DNA of 7,183 nucleotides from Bacilli bacterium (lineage in GTDB: Bacteria; Bacillota_I; Bacilli_A; RF39; UBA660): contig CAAETG010000042.1 of the NCBI GenBank assembly GCA_900758895.1, positions 1 to 7,183 on the forward strand, written 5' to 3'. This document shows positions 1 through 5,395 of this stretch, piece by piece. The first letter of the stretch is position 1, and the number at the start of each line of letters is the position of its first letter. The position numbers and the translations under genes are program-made. The notes beneath the pieces were generated by a model that was given only the letters and a program-made list of their open reading frames with translations, ran no database searches and was not told where the DNA came from.

Positions 1-81
1 GGCGAGATGAATGCTCACATACTAAGTATGCTTACTGGCTTTGCCAACACATCGTTATTCCTTCACAAGTATCCCATCTAC
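1..81 (-). ncRNA. candidate structured RNA (partial), family uncertain; possibly 6S-like
   Basis: No open frame is credible here, yet a strong promoter (88-116) points leftward into this stretch. The predicted RNA can fold. AGATGGG (79-73) pairs with TTCATCT (11-5) through five Watson-Crick and two G-U pairs. Inside lie two perfect hairpins, TGGC-AAA-GCCA (46-36) and CATAC-TTA-GTATG (30-18). The string GATGTGTTGG before the first hairpin recalls the 5' part of Firmicutes 6S RNA from memory, but I could not align it. A riboswitch or other leader for a gene beyond the left edge is equally possible. The RNA probably continues past position 1. That something is transcribed here is reasonably supported; its identity is not. 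Confidence 0.35.
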
Positions 82-87
82 ATATAT

Positions 88-116
88 ATTATAGCACAAA
101 ATCATGAATTAGTCAC
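88..116 (-). promoter_or_regulatory. promoter for the left-edge RNA (extended -10)
   Basis: On the minus strand the order is GTGACT (116-111, 4 of 6 matches to TTGACA), a 17-base spacer, then TATAAT (93-88) preceded by TG-C, giving the extended -10 TGCTATAAT. The -35 region lies inside the last codons of the DUF3644 gene. Transcription should begin near 81-79. Confidence 0.6.
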
Positions 117-1049
117 AGTTTTTTTATTCTCTTTAAATTCTTCTATGTAAACTTGACTAACATATTCAATAGTTATATCGCTATATTTATAAATTTTATT
201 TTTTGAATATGGGAATTGATAACAGTAATCCTGATTGTTCTTTATTCCTTTTCGTTTACATATATCTTGAAATTTATTAGAAGTAAAACCATGATCTGGT
301 CCAAGGGATAATTCTAATGTTTCTTTAATCTTTTTTATAACCTCATTTGTAGTATACGGATGCGTTTTAGCAATATCTTTTGGTACACTAATAAATTTTG
401 CCTTTTCTTCACTATCATTAACTACTGTATATTTAAGATCAGCTTCTGACTCTTTTTTTGTAGCTACCAATCTTAAAGTTTGCCCTAGTGATTCATCTGA
501 ATTCAGTTCCTTCTTTACTTTTTCAAATAGTAATAAATTATTAGGATTTAATATTAATGACGAAATATCTTTATCATTACCAGGATTGACTAATGCAATA
601 TATGGAGTTATTTTTTCATTTAAATTATAATTTGGAAATTGTTTTTTAAAAAATTTGTTATAATTAGTAAGACACCTTTGAAATGCCGGAGATAAAATAT
701 AGTCATACTCAGGTAAAATCAAATGCGTAGCTTTATTTCTTATATTTCTAATAAATGAGATGTTATTTTTGGTCTTATCTGTTGTGCTTGTAAAAACCTT
801 TTCTACACATTCATCAAGGCCAATAGTCCTACTAGAATCATCTTTGTAGTTAATAACATTAATATCTTTTGCTTTATTAATTAAATATGCTTTTAATAAT
901 AATTCCCATGCATTACATATAAAAAAGCAAAAGCCTTCTGTTCTATAATTTATAGTTGGTTTATTAATGATTTCAATCGACATCAAGTATGCTTCTTCTG
1001 ATTTATTTAAAAGAGCATTAACATAATTATTTAGTTCATCTGACAACAT
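102..1049 (-). CDS. DUF3644-family protein with HEPN-type RNxxxH motif
   Basis: I recognise the N-terminal half as DUF3644: a helical segment followed by the characteristic EGFCFFICNAWELLLKAYL stretch (about residues 38-56 from the start used here). It then carries RNKATH (about 104-109), an exact R-N-x3-H motif of the kind that forms the RNase active site in HEPN domains. The C-terminal third (about 230-300) looks like a small helical, DNA-binding-like domain, but I cannot name it. HEPN proteins, some with DUF3644, are often found in phage-defence or abortive-infection loci and usually cut RNA; a toxin or defence role here is inference. The protein is cytosolic, with no signal peptide or membrane segment. 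An in-frame ATG at 1058 would add three residues, but the ribosome binding site touches it directly; the ATG at 1049 sits 9 bases from AGGAG and is preferred. The gene is monocistronic, downstream of tRNA-Thr, with no antitoxin-like partner visible. Confidence 0.8.
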   Translation of the reverse strand: MLSDELNNYVNALLNKSEEAYLMSIEIINKPTINYRTEGFCFFICNAWELLLKAYLINKAKDINVINYKDDSSRTIGLDECVEKVFTSTTDKTKNNISFIRNIRNKATHLILPEYDYILSPAFQRCLTNYNKFFKKQFPNYNLNEKITPYIALVNPGNDKDISSLILNPNNLLLFEKVKKELNSDESLGQTLRLVATKKESEADLKYTVVNDSEEKAKFISVPKDIAKTHPYTTNEVIKKIKETLELSLGPDHGFTSNKFQDICKRKGIKNNQDYCYQFPYSKNKIYKYSDITIEYVSQVYIEEFKENKKTVTNS

Positions 1050-1058
1050 ATGTATCAT

Positions 1059-1065
1059 CTCCTTT
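1059..1065 (-). promoter_or_regulatory. ribosome binding site that fixes the DUF3644 start
   Basis: AAAAGGAG reads toward the gene and ends at 1059. It abuts the ATG at 1058 with no spacer but lies 9 bases from the ATG at 1049, so the downstream start is favoured. With transcription starting near 1065 the leader is only about 16 bases. Confidence 0.6.
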
Positions 1066-1071
1066 TAATTT

Positions 1072-1080
1072 ATTATAACA
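1072..1080 (-). promoter_or_regulatory. extended -10 promoter of the DUF3644 gene
   Basis: TGTTATAAT (1080-1072, minus strand) is a perfect TATAAT with TGn extension. No convincing -35 is found at the usual distance; upstream DNA (1081-1200) is very AT-rich and could act as an UP element. I see no gene in 1081-1200. Confidence 0.6.
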
Positions 1081-1200
1081 TACTTTCTACCTATTTAATT
1101 AAAACAAATTATTCTCTTAAAACATTTATATAATACCAATGTACAACTTAATTAATTTTGTCAATTTAATACAATAAGTTATATCATAATTTTAAAACAT

Positions 1201-1236
1201 ACAAAAACTCGAACTTTTCAAAAATAAAGCTCGAGT
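1201..1236 (-). terminator. rho-independent terminator after tRNA-Thr
   Basis: On the minus strand ACTCGAGCTTT (1236-1226) pairs with AAAGTTCGAGT (1217-1207), 11 bp with one G-U wobble around an 8-base loop. TTTTTGT follows. It separates the tRNA from the DUF3644 gene. Confidence 0.85.
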
Positions 1237-1247
1237 AATAATCAAAC

Positions 1248-1323
1248 TGGTGCTGAAGACGGGAATCGAACCTGCGACCTACGCATTACGAGTGCGTTGC
1301 TCTACCGACTGAGCTACTTCAGC
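1248..1323 (-). tRNA. tRNA-Thr (anticodon CGT), CCA encoded
   Basis: The minus strand gives a full 76-base cloverleaf. The acceptor is GCTGAAG/CTTCAGC with discriminator A and a genomic CCA (1250-1248). T8-A9 precedes a D-stem GCTC/GAGC. The anticodon stem ACGCA/TGCGT holds the loop CTCGTAA, giving anticodon CGU, which reads ACG threonine codons. The T-arm is GCAGG-TTCGATT-CCCGT; its middle pair is an A-C mismatch (1273 with 1261) and its first pair a G-U wobble. The loop and all other stems are canonical, so the gene is probably functional. It has its own promoter and terminator. Confidence 0.97.
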
Positions 1324-1333
1324 ACGTAAAAAT

Positions 1334-1342
1334 ATTATATCA
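1334..1342 (-). promoter_or_regulatory. extended -10 promoter of tRNA-Thr
   Basis: TGATATAAT (1342-1334, minus strand) lies 10 bases before the mature tRNA 5' end. It follows immediately after the T-run of the sigma operon terminator. The -35 region (about 1357-1362) overlaps that terminator hairpin and is a poor match. Confidence 0.6.
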
Positions 1343-1373
1343 TAAAAAAATACTTTAGGAAATCCCAAAGTAT
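1343..1373 (-). terminator. rho-independent terminator of the STAS-sigma operon
   Basis: On the minus strand ATACTTTGGG (1373-1364) pairs with TCCTAAAGTAT (ending 1350), about 10 bp with one G-U around an ATTT loop. A run of T (1349-1343) follows. The hairpin begins on the first base of the sigma gene stop codon. Confidence 0.85.
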
Positions 1374-2011
1374 CACATTAAAGCTACTTTCATCTTTTCT
1401 AAGCTCTTTTTTTCATATCGACTAACCATAACTTGCGTCATATTAAGCTTTTTAGCTACTTCACTTTGTGTTAAATCTTCAAAATAGCGAGCTTTAATAA
1501 TTTCTTTTTCTTGACTATCTAAAACCTCAAAACTATCATCAATGGCAATTTTTAAATCTACATCAACAGAATGACGATCTGGTATGACTTCATGTAAATT
1601 AAGTTCACTTGCTTCATCATCAATGGAAATCATCGCTTGACTGCAAAGGATTGCTTCATTAATTAAAGCTGGATCTAGCTCTAGAAAATTTGCTACTTCT
1701 CTATCGGTTGGTACATAGCGAAGTCTTTGGGCTAATTCATAGCGTGTTTTTTCTACCAACTTATATAATTTAAGCATATCTTTACTTACTTTGATATTTT
1801 TATTTGTATTCACTAGCTGATACATCTCTCCAAAAATATAAGGATAAGCATAAGTACTAAATTTGGCATCTCCAGCTTTAAAATTTTGATAAGCCTTCAA
1901 AAGTCCAATCACACCAACTTGGATCAAATCTTCCCTAGATGCATTATAAAATTTATTAGCGATTTTCTTAATTAACCCCATATGAGTATCGATTAATTCA
2001 TTTGTTGTCAT
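1373..2011 (-). CDS. RNA polymerase sigma factor, SigF/SigG/SigB group (sigma-70 family 3)
   Basis: This 212-residue protein has the full alternative sigma layout. Region 2 covers about residues 5-75, including REDLIQVGVIGLLKA, FSTYA and GEM. Region 3 covers about 78-150, including RLRYVPTDREVA. Region 4 covers about 158-208, with the helix-turn-helix TQSEVAKKLNMTQVMVSRYEKK, a hallmark of sporulation sigma factors SigF and SigG. It directs RNA polymerase to a special promoter set. It follows the SpoIIAA-like gene with a one-base overlap (TAATG) and has no Shine-Dalgarno of its own, so translation is probably coupled. In known relatives a SpoIIAB or RsbW anti-sigma kinase lies between these two genes; none is present. 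Region 2.4 differs from the usual GEIQRFIRDDG pattern (here GEMYQLVNTNKN), so promoter choice may differ. I give no symbol because SigF, SigG and SigB cannot be told apart here. Confidence 0.9.
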   Translation of the reverse strand: MTTNELIDTHMGLIKKIANKFYNASREDLIQVGVIGLLKAYQNFKAGDAKFSTYAYPYIFGEMYQLVNTNKNIKVSKDMLKLYKLVEKTRYELAQRLRYVPTDREVANFLELDPALINEAILCSQAMISIDDEASELNLHEVIPDRHSVDVDLKIAIDDSFEVLDSQEKEIIKARYFEDLTQSEVAKKLNMTQVMVSRYEKKSLEKMKVALM

Positions 2012-2343
2012 TAAATATTAATTAAATGATAAGCCGCAAGTTCATTGCTAGCTACTCTCATTCTAAGCCTTTTCATTTTTTCTCTTAAAAAATCGCTAAC
2101 TTCACACAAGCAAATCTTACCCTTATTGGTTCGAATGGCACATTTAGTATTAAGAAGTGCATCCATTCCTGACTCATCAATTCCTTCTAACTCATACAAA
2201 TTAAATACCAAATATTTCACTTTATGTTTGAGTACGACTGGTACTACATAATTGTTAATTTTATAACAAACCTTTCTATCTAACACACCTTTTAACCTAA
2301 CATATAAAATCCCTTTCTCATACTCCATATCAACTTTTAACAT
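2011..2343 (-). CDS. STAS-domain anti-anti-sigma factor, SpoIIAA/RsbV-like
   Basis: A single STAS domain of 110 residues, close to SpoIIAA in length. The region around LVFNLYELEGIDESGMDALL carries the conserved D-x-S-G phosphorylation loop; the serine is residue 58 from the start used here, matching the phosphorylated Ser58 of B. subtilis SpoIIAA. In the known pathway the unphosphorylated form binds the anti-sigma kinase and frees the sigma factor, and a PP2C phosphatase (SpoIIE/RsbU type) reactivates it. The partner kinase and phosphatase are not in this window, so keeping the serine suggests a kinase elsewhere in the genome. GTG at 2349 is also in frame, but AAAGGAG is only 2 bases from it and 8 from the ATG at 2343. 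It is the first gene of the operon and overlaps the sigma gene by one base. Confidence 0.85.
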   Translation of the reverse strand: MLKVDMEYEKGILYVRLKGVLDRKVCYKINNYVVPVVLKHKVKYLVFNLYELEGIDESGMDALLNTKCAIRTNKGKICLCEVSDFLREKMKRLRMRVASNELAAYHLINI

Positions 2344-2351
2344 ATCCACTT

Positions 2352-2358
2352 CTCCTTT
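2352..2358 (-). promoter_or_regulatory. ribosome binding site that fixes the STAS gene start
   Basis: AAAGGAG (2358-2352) sits 8 bases before ATG 2343 but only 2 before the in-frame GTG at 2349, so ATG is the better start. Confidence 0.6.
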
Positions 2359-2366
2359 GCTACTTT

Positions 2367-2395
2367 AATATAGTACAAAAGAATTCAATTTTAAA
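2367..2395 (-). promoter_or_regulatory. candidate promoter of the STAS-sigma operon
   Basis: On the minus strand TTTAAA (2395-2390, 4 of 6 matches to TTGACA), a 17-base spacer and TATATT (2372-2367, 5 of 6 matches to TATAAT). It looks like a weak housekeeping promoter and has no TGn extension. A SigF-type promoter was considered and not supported. Confidence 0.4.
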
Positions 2396-2422
2396 CACGT
2401 TCGACAAAGGTTGCCAAAACTT

Positions 2423-2466
2423 CTATCTTTTCGCAAGTAATAATGTTATAATAAATGTAAAGATAG
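2423..2466 (+). repeat. 8-bp perfect inverted repeat bracketing the ABC operon promoter
   Basis: CTATCTTT (2423-2430) and AAAGATAG (2459-2466) are exact inverted copies separated by 28 bases. The extended -10 lies between them. The left arm covers the -35 zone and the right arm covers the predicted start site and reaches the Shine-Dalgarno. Because the left arm lies upstream of the start site it cannot form an RNA hairpin, so an operator role is the simplest guess; chance is not excluded in such AT-rich DNA. Confidence 0.4.
2444..2452 (+). promoter_or_regulatory. extended -10 promoter of the ABC transporter operon
   Basis: TGTTATAAT is a perfect extended -10; transcription should begin near 2459. 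No good -35 is found 16-18 bases upstream. The ribosome binding site TAGGAG (2464-2469) is 9 bases before the ATG at 2479, giving a leader of about 20 bases. Confidence 0.65.
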
Positions 2467-2478
2467 GAGTCAAGTGTT

Positions 2479-3141
2479 ATGAATATTGAAAATGTATGTA
2501 AGGTTTATAAAACCAAAAATGATGAAGTGAAAGCTTTAGATAATGTATCATATGAATTCAAACCAGGGAAATTATACGCCATTATGGGACATAGTGGCTC
2601 TGGCAAATCTACTTTAATATCCATTTTAGGTTTAATTGAAAACTATACAAGTGGTAAAATTACAATTAATAATGAAGATATCAGCAAATTAAAAGATAAT
2701 GATTTATCCGATTTAAGAATGAAATATATCGGCTTTGTCTTTCAAGATTTTTATTTAGATGAGCACTTAAAAGCTTACGAAAATGTAATGCTTCCCATGT
2801 TAATTAACAAGAATATTAAAAAAAGTGAACGAAAAGAAAAAGCCATTAAATTATTAACAGAATTAGGTCTTAGCGAAAGAATCAACCATTATCCAAGAGA
2901 AATGAGTGGTGGTGAACAACAGCGGGTTGCGATTGCGAGAAGCCTAGCCAACGATCCAAAAATCATTCTCGCCGATGAACCAACTGGCAACTTAGATGAA
3001 ACAAATGAAAAACTAGTTTTTGAAACTTTAAAAAAGTTAGCCCAAAATGGGAAATGTGTAATAGTAGTAACTCATAGTGAAGAAATTAAAAATTATGCCG
3101 ATGAAATCTTAAAAATAAATAAAGGAAAACTAGAGGCCTAA
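2479..3141 (+). CDS. ABC transporter ATP-binding protein, LolD/MacB/BceA type
   Basis: This 220-residue protein is a complete single ABC ATPase with every catalytic motif. Walker A is GHSGSGKST (37-45), the Q-loop glutamine is 89 in VFQDFYLD, the signature is SGGEQ (143-147), Walker B is IILADE (162-167) with catalytic Glu167, the D-loop is NLD (171-173), and the switch is His199. Length and motifs fit the family that works with FtsX-type permeases, which use ATP to drive mechanical movement in the membrane (lipoprotein release, peptide export, peptide resistance). It is the first gene of a three-gene operon; the next gene begins one base after its stop. The protein would dimerise in the cytoplasm under the two permeases. 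The substrate cannot be read from the sequence. There is no histidine kinase or response regulator beside it, unlike BceRSAB-type resistance systems. Confidence 0.95.
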   Translation: MNIENVCKVYKTKNDEVKALDNVSYEFKPGKLYAIMGHSGSGKSTLISILGLIENYTSGKITINNEDISKLKDNDLSDLRMKYIGFVFQDFYLDEHLKAYENVMLPMLINKNIKKSERKEKAIKLLTELGLSERINHYPREMSGGEQQRVAIARSLANDPKIILADEPTGNLDETNEKLVFETLKKLAQNGKCVIVVTHSEEIKNYADEILKINKGKLEA

Positions 3142-3142
3142 A

Positions 3143-4258
3143 ATGAATATAAAAGATTATTTATGGATCTTAAAATCTAGATTTTTTGAAAAGAGAAACA
3201 TCGTCTTATTGATTGTTCTTTTCTTTACTTTTCTAGCTATTTTAATTACTTTAACATTTTTTTATATTACAAATTACATAACCCATAATAACCTTTCTTC
3301 TCCTCATTCACTTGACATCTATGTTTATAGAGAAGATCAAATAGTAAATGATGAATTAATAAAAAAGATTGAAGCAACGGATCATGTAATTTATGCGACA
3401 AACTTAAAGTCAAGTTTATCTATCAGCCAAGAAAGCATTGTACTAAAACCTTTATTAGATGAAGCAGAAATAACAATAAAAAAAGGAAGAAGCATTAAAA
3501 ATAGTTTAGAAGCGATTTGCCCCAATGAATTTTATCCTTATGATTTTAGAGATACACTAGACTCAAATAATTACATCAAAGGAAACAAAGTAATTGGAAA
3601 AACACTGAATATAAATAATCAAACATTTAAAATTGTGGGTACTTATGATGCTAAAAAAATAAGAAATAGTGCGAATGAATGCTATATTAGTGAAAATGAT
3701 TTTAAAAACTTACCCAATGCAATAGATACAGATATCCTAACAGTAAAAGTAGATAAAATAGAAAATCGTCGGGAAGTGGCAAGAGAAATATCCAAATTAG
3801 GCTTTGAAAGAATCGAAGGTAGTATCATCGATACAAATTATAATTTAATGTATACTGGCCTATTAATTAGTTTAGTAGTACTAATTATCTCTTTTGCTCT
3901 CATCTATAACTTTATCAAAAAGAAAATTAGATATCGCCTAACAACCTACGGTATTTTAAAAGTAAGCGGTTATCAAAATAAAGAAATATTTAAAATTGAT
4001 TTATTAGAAAATATCATTTTAAGTACGATCTGCTTTCTCGCTGCCCTTCTTATATTTATCCTAGTCTATACACTTATTATAAACAACTTAACAATCTTTG
4101 ATGACATGATTTATACCAATCAAATAGATCTAAACATAAATTATTTCTATGTTCTATTAAGTTATGTAATCTGCATCATCATGATTGTAATTGCAACCAA
4201 ATATCTAACAAGTAAATTTCTAAATGTTAGTATTCACCATATGTTAAAGGAGGAATAA
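3143..4258 (+). CDS. ABC transporter permease, FtsX/MacB-like
   Basis: A 371-residue membrane protein with the four-helix FtsX/MacB layout. A first membrane helix (about 19-43) is followed by an extracytoplasmic domain (about 45-232) with MacB-like features such as VIGKTLNINNQTFKIVGTYD. Three more helices follow (about 236-258, 290-313, 333-353). The cytoplasmic loop YGILKVSGYQNKEIFKIDLLE after helix 2 matches the ATPase-coupling segment of FtsX-type permeases. The C-terminal tail ends in MLKEE. It probably pairs with the next permease and the preceding ATPase as a mechanotransmitting exporter. The gene starts one base after the ATPase stop, with AGAGG about 7 bases ahead. Codons for its final KEE supply the ribosome binding site of the next gene. 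Substrate unknown. Confidence 0.88.
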   Translation: MNIKDYLWILKSRFFEKRNIVLLIVLFFTFLAILITLTFFYITNYITHNNLSSPHSLDIYVYREDQIVNDELIKKIEATDHVIYATNLKSSLSISQESIVLKPLLDEAEITIKKGRSIKNSLEAICPNEFYPYDFRDTLDSNNYIKGNKVIGKTLNINNQTFKIVGTYDAKKIRNSANECYISENDFKNLPNAIDTDILTVKVDKIENRREVAREISKLGFERIEGSIIDTNYNLMYTGLLISLVVLIISFALIYNFIKKKIRYRLTTYGILKVSGYQNKEIFKIDLLENIILSTICFLAALLIFILVYTLIINNLTIFDDMIYTNQIDLNINYFYVLLSYVICIIMIVIATKYLTSKFLNVSIHHMLKEE

Positions 4259-4260
4259 AA

Positions 4261-5133
4261 ATGTTAATACTAAAAAGTTTTTATCGCCAAAAAAGTACCA
4301 AAATTTATCTAGCCATAATCACTTTAATTTTTACCGCCATCCTAGCAGTTTTCTCTATCAGAGTTTATAATATCAATACTGCCAATTATAATCTACGCAA
4401 ATCATATTTAATTTTTGATGCAAAGAAAGAAGACCGAGAAAAAATCGAACAAATAAAAGATATTAATAATATAATCTTCGGAATCAAAAGTACCGCTTAT
4501 GCAACACATGAAGAATGGGAAGTTTTTGAAGAGCCAAACGATTTAATTTTAATGAGTAATAACAACGTTACACCTAATCATGCCATCGGTAATTTTGAAG
4601 CAAGTTTCTTATTTGAAATGTATACATCAGAAGTATATTTAAATGAAGAGCACTTAGAATTTACCATTGATTACTATTTAGAGGAAAAGAAAGAAGAAGG
4701 ATACAGTTTTTTATATATTAGCCCAAATGATTTTAATAACTTAAGTAATAAAGTATCAGATTATACTTATATTGTTAATTTAGATAAATGGCTAGATAAA
4801 AAGAAGGTAATAAGTAAACTAGAAAAAGAAATTCCTTCTCTAACTAATTTAGAAGGACATGAATATAATGTCCGAATACTTGACTATTCACAAATGAATA
4901 TTATCTTATTTACTGTTTTATTAGTTATCTTAAGTATTATCTTTATTATCGTTCTTATTGTAAATATCAAAAATATTTTAATTGATGAGCATAAAAAAAC
5001 CAGACTTTATGAATGTCTAGGTTTTCACAAAAATACGATAAAAAAATATCACTTCTTAGAAATAGCCTCTTTAATACTTCTATCACTAATCATCAGTAGT
5101 ATAGTGGTAGGTCTAGTAATTTCACTATTATAA
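4261..5133 (+). CDS. short ABC transporter permease, FtsX-like, lacking the fourth helix
   Basis: A 290-residue membrane protein with one N-terminal helix (about 14-34), an extracytoplasmic domain (about 36-210) unlike a recognisable family, then two helices (about 213-238 and 265-290). Between the last two lies TRLYECLGFHKNTIKKYHFLE, which resembles the FtsX coupling loop. The protein stops inside or right after helix 3, so the final helix and cytoplasmic tail of standard FtsX permeases are missing and the C-terminus would end outside the cell or in the membrane. Truncation by frameshift is unlikely because a terminator begins at the stop codon. It starts 2 bases after the upstream permease with a strong AAAGGAGG at a 6-base spacing. 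It probably forms a heterodimer with that permease. Assignment rests on operon position and topology more than on strong family signal. Confidence 0.75.
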   Translation: MLILKSFYRQKSTKIYLAIITLIFTAILAVFSIRVYNINTANYNLRKSYLIFDAKKEDREKIEQIKDINNIIFGIKSTAYATHEEWEVFEEPNDLILMSNNNVTPNHAIGNFEASFLFEMYTSEVYLNEEHLEFTIDYYLEEKKEEGYSFLYISPNDFNNLSNKVSDYTYIVNLDKWLDKKKVISKLEKEIPSLTNLEGHEYNVRILDYSQMNIILFTVLLVILSIIFIIVLIVNIKNILIDEHKKTRLYECLGFHKNTIKKYHFLEIASLILLSLIISSIVVGLVISLL

Positions 5134-5164
5134 AAAGGATACCCAAATTCGGTATCCCTTTTTT
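5132..5164. terminator. bidirectional terminator between the ABC operon and rpsR
   Basis: GGATACC (5137-5143) pairs with GGTATCC (5151-5157) around a 7-base loop, extended by A-T pairs after one mismatch. T5159-T5164 serves the rightward operon, and A5132-A5136 becomes a T-run for the leftward rpsR transcript. It overlaps the stop codons of both convergent genes. Confidence 0.9.
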
Positions 5165-5378
5165 ATTTAACAAATGGTACTAAAGCCATAAATCTTGCAT
5201 ATTTAATTTGTTTAGCAATATGTCTTTGATGTTTTGCACAAGCACCAGTCATACGTCTTGGCATAATCTTTCCTTTATCATTAATATATTTATTAATAAT
5301 CATAACATCTTTATAATCTACGCTTTTACCAGCACACATTTGACATATTTTCTTTTTCTTACGATAAAATTCTGCCAT
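5163..5378 (-). CDS. rpsR: 30S ribosomal protein S18
   Basis: This 71-residue protein is a clear S18, with DYKDV, the signature PRRMTGACAKHQR (about 40-52) and a basic C-terminus. S18 binds 16S rRNA with S6 in the platform of the small subunit. This copy has Cys12-x2-Cys15 and Cys47-x2-His50, the pattern of the zinc-binding form; many Firmicutes carry a form without these cysteines. It is the last gene of rpsF-ssb-rpsR, 17 bases after ssb, with a strong AGGAGG ahead of its ATG. Transcription ends at the bidirectional terminator. Confidence 0.97.
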   Translation of the reverse strand: MAEFYRKKKKICQMCAGKSVDYKDVMIINKYINDKGKIMPRRMTGACAKHQRHIAKQIKYARFMALVPFVK

Positions 5379-5395
5379 TTTTCTTCCTCCTTTTC

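Noticed and set aside
1248..1323. tRNA-Thr as an attachment site for an integrated element carrying the DUF3644 gene
   Set aside because: I looked for a second copy of the tRNA 3' end and found none in the window, and there is no integrase. The gene may still sit at an insertion hotspot, but no att repeat can be shown.
2045..2251. Open frame of 68 codons on the plus strand inside the STAS gene
   Set aside because: It is antisense to a well-supported STAS gene, shows no family features and has no convincing ribosome binding site.
2391..2396. GTTTAA on the minus strand before the STAS gene as a SigB/SigF-type -35, implying autoregulation
   Set aside because: No GG-containing -10 of the right form lies at the needed spacing; an ordinary TTTAAA-17-TATATT promoter explains the region as well.
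4900..5164. Frameshift removing the C-terminus of the second permease
   Set aside because: A terminator begins at the stop codon and no hydrophobic helix is encoded downstream in any frame, so a simple frameshift is not supported.
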